Shown here piece by piece: positions 62,703-64,000 of a stretch of DNA of 64,000 nucleotides (positions are counted from its first letter, which is position 1; every line of letters starts with the position of its first letter). The stretch is from CAVTQY01 sp963736975 (GTDB lineage Bacteria; Pseudomonadota; Alphaproteobacteria; Acetobacterales; Acetobacteraceae), in NCBI GenBank assembly GCA_963736975.1, contig CAVTQY010000001.1:434001-498000 (forward strand), written 5' to 3'. The notes under the pieces were generated by a model. The model was not told where the DNA came from. It saw only the letters and a program-made list of their open reading frames with translations, and searched no databases. A program made the position numbers and the translations under genes.

Positions 62703-63032
62703 TCAGTAAAGCCGGTCCTTATCGCCGTAGGGGACGATGATGTCGCCCGGATCCGACAGGTTGAGCATCGCCCGGGCGCGCTCATCCAGCATGTCGGCAT
62801 CGAGATGGTCGGCCTGCAGGGCCGCGACCCGTTGCTGCCAGTCGGCCCGTTCCGCCTGCGCGAGGGCGAGATCGTCCTCGGCCTGCTTCAGCAGTTGCTG
62901 GCGTTGCGCGTAGGCGACAAGGCCATGGTCGCCCTTGGTCGCGTTCCAGCCGAAATAACCGACCAGCGACAGGAAAACGAGCGGCGCGATCGCCCCCTTT
63001 GCCCTGCGTTTGATCTCGCGGCCGAGTGCCAT
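62703..63032 (-). CDS. ftsB: FtsB-type septum formation initiator protein
   Basis: A 109-residue single-pass membrane protein. One membrane helix (about 13-31: GAIAPLVFLSLVGYFGWNA) is followed by a coiled coil (about 45-80: QRQQLLKQAEDDLALAQAERADWQQRVAALQADHLD) and the DivIC/FtsB C-terminal motif ERARAMLNLSDPGDIIV. It joins the FtsQLB division complex. Its place upstream of pdhA matches the common alphaproteobacterial order. A 151-base gap separates it from pdhA. Confidence 0.9.
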   Translation of the reverse strand: MALGREIKRRAKGAIAPLVFLSLVGYFGWNATKGDHGLVAYAQRQQLLKQAEDDLALAQAERADWQQRVAALQADHLDADMLDERARAMLNLSDPGDIIVPYGDKDRLY

Positions 63033-63158
63033 CCGTGCCTCGATTCTACCCGGCACAGCGTACTCACATTCGCGATCGTTCTCAACACCTGTCGCCCCTT
63101 GCGCGGCGGCAGCGCGGCTGCGACTTTGCCGGATCGCCGCGCAACGGGAGAAACGCCC

Positions 63159-64000
63159 ATGAAGTCCGCCGCGCACCGGCTCCGAGCGGCCATCGGCCTC
63201 GCGCTCATTCTGTCCCTCGGCGTGCCCGTCGGCGCGACCGCTCAAGCTGCCGAAGCGAGCACCGCGAAAGACGGCATCGCGCTCAGCAATTCCTATGCCG
63301 GCAACAGTTGGCGCCAGCAGATGCTGCGCATGTGGAACCTCGCTGGCCAGCAGGCGGTGAAGTCGGGCGTCATCGCCAAAACGAAGGTAGTCAATGCTGA
63401 CAACTCCGCCCCGCAGCAGGCCTCCCAGATCAGCGATCTGACACTCGAGGGATGGCAAGCGATCGTCATCGACGCCGCCTCGCCCACCGCGCTGAACGGG
63501 GTGATCCAGCAGGCCTGCAACGCCCATATCGTGGTGGTGGTGTTCGACAGCCTCGCCACCGCGCCCTGCGCCTACAAGGTGGCATACAATTACGTCGATA
63601 TGGGCGACATGGAGGCGAAATTCGTCGCCGACCGGCTGCACGGCAAGGGCGATGTGTTGGAAGTCCGCGGCATTGCCGGTACCTCGGTGGATGACGACAT
63701 CCACAAGGGCATCGTGCGTACCTTTGCCAAATACCCAGGGATCAAGCTGGTCGGTTCGGTGCACGGCAACTGGACGCAGTCGATCGCGCAGAAGGAAGTC
63801 GCCGGCCTCTTGCCCTCGCTGCCGGCTATCAATGCCGTGGTGACGCAAGGCGGCGACGGTTACGGCACCTATGAAGCGTTCAAGGCCGCGGGCCGGCCGA
63901 CACCGCTGATCATCATGGGCAATCGGCAAGATGAGCTCGCGCTATGGAAGCAACTCACCGCCCAGTCCGGCGGCTATGACACGTTCTCCGTTTCCTCCGC
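63159..64000 (+). CDS. Sugar-type ABC transporter substrate-binding protein, partial
   Basis: The gene runs off the window end, so 280 residues are visible. A signal peptide (about 1-30, ending TAQAAE) is followed by a periplasmic-binding-protein type 1 (RbsB-like) fold: GIALSNSYAGNSWRQQMLRMWN, SQISDLTLEGWQAIVIDAASPTALN, VVVVFDS, VGSVHGNWTQSIAQKEVAGLLPSLP and AVVTQGGDGYGTYEAF. Ligands of this family are usually pentoses or other sugars; the ligand here is unknown. It is divergent from ftsB, with GGGAG upstream of the ATG. Confidence 0.88.
   Translation, partial: MKSAAHRLRAAIGLALILSLGVPVGATAQAAEASTAKDGIALSNSYAGNSWRQQMLRMWNLAGQQAVKSGVIAKTKVVNADNSAPQQASQISDLTLEGWQAIVIDAASPTALNGVIQQACNAHIVVVVFDSLATAPCAYKVAYNYVDMGDMEAKFVADRLHGKGDVLEVRGIAGTSVDDDIHKGIVRTFAKYPGIKLVGSVHGNWTQSIAQKEVAGLLPSLPAINAVVTQGGDGYGTYEAFKAAGRPTPLIIMGNRQDELALWKQLTAQSGGYDTFSVSS

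Noticed and set aside
1..64000. CRISPR arrays, tRNA or rRNA genes, prophage or integrase genes
   Set aside because: I found no regularly spaced repeats, no tRNA T-loop pattern in a cloverleaf setting, no rRNA-like sequence and no phage or transposase proteins.

Overview
The window is a GC-rich, densely packed chromosomal segment from an alphaproteobacterium. The conserved minus-strand order ftsB-pdhA-pdhB-pdhC-lpd-lipA-coq10, the lipoyl-domain E1 beta subunit, the LigD-independent bacterial ATP-dependent DNA ligase and the general protein style point to Rhodospirillales, most likely Acetobacteraceae (inference; no 16S is present). I see no tRNA, rRNA, CRISPR array, integrase or transposase gene, so this looks like ordinary chromosome with a few small intergenic repeats.

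Layout. 0-10 kb: a hypothetical protein, a PLP dehydratase, a glycine-zipper lipoprotein, purH, superoxide dismutase, a degenerate squalene/phytoene-synthase-like protein, a DegP/HtrA protease, a zinc-ribbon MBL protein and a 3-hydroxyisobutyryl-CoA hydrolase. 10.5-18.1 kb: a polyamine-type binding protein, then a tightly overlapping Mla/MCE lipid-transport operon (STAS-MlaE, MlaF, MlaD, auxiliary lipoprotein), then a fused double permease and an AAA-associated ATPase. 18.2-24 kb: ATP-dependent DNA ligase with an ArsR-type regulator, rpmG, an EamA transporter, a TPR protein and a glutathione S-transferase. 24-36.4 kb: serine-glyoxylate aminotransferase divergent from a large FAD/FeS glycolate/D-lactate-type dehydrogenase, a PRC-barrel secreted protein, an amidohydrolase, several small catabolic proteins, mmsB and a frameshifted acyl-CoA synthetase. 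36.5-44.6 kb: two hybrid histidine kinases (the second broken twice) followed by a complete polar-amino-acid ABC transporter. 44.6-54.4 kb: DJ-1/PfpI protein divergent from a GlxA-type regulator, an MFS transporter overlapping a ROK-type kinase whose motifs are in circularly permuted order, a class III aminotransferase, two alpha/beta hydrolases, a cupin, an EF-hand protein and threonine aldolase. 54.4-63 kb: the pyruvate dehydrogenase/lipoate block on the minus strand, carrying two tandem DUF29 genes and a GNAT gene. The window ends inside a sugar-type periplasmic binding protein.

How the genes work together. The pdh-lpd-lipA block makes, lipoylates and runs pyruvate dehydrogenase. Valine breakdown is represented by the CoA hydrolase (9.4 kb) and mmsB (33.8 kb). 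The aminotransferase/dehydrogenase pair at 24-28 kb could turn glycolate into glyoxylate and then glycine (inference). Several envelope functions (DegP, Mla, lipoproteins) are present.

The most notable observations are the permuted ROK protein and five apparent frameshifts, all of the same +1 type, in four long genes. Two of those genes (lpd, pdhB) should be indispensable, which makes sequence error the first explanation to test.
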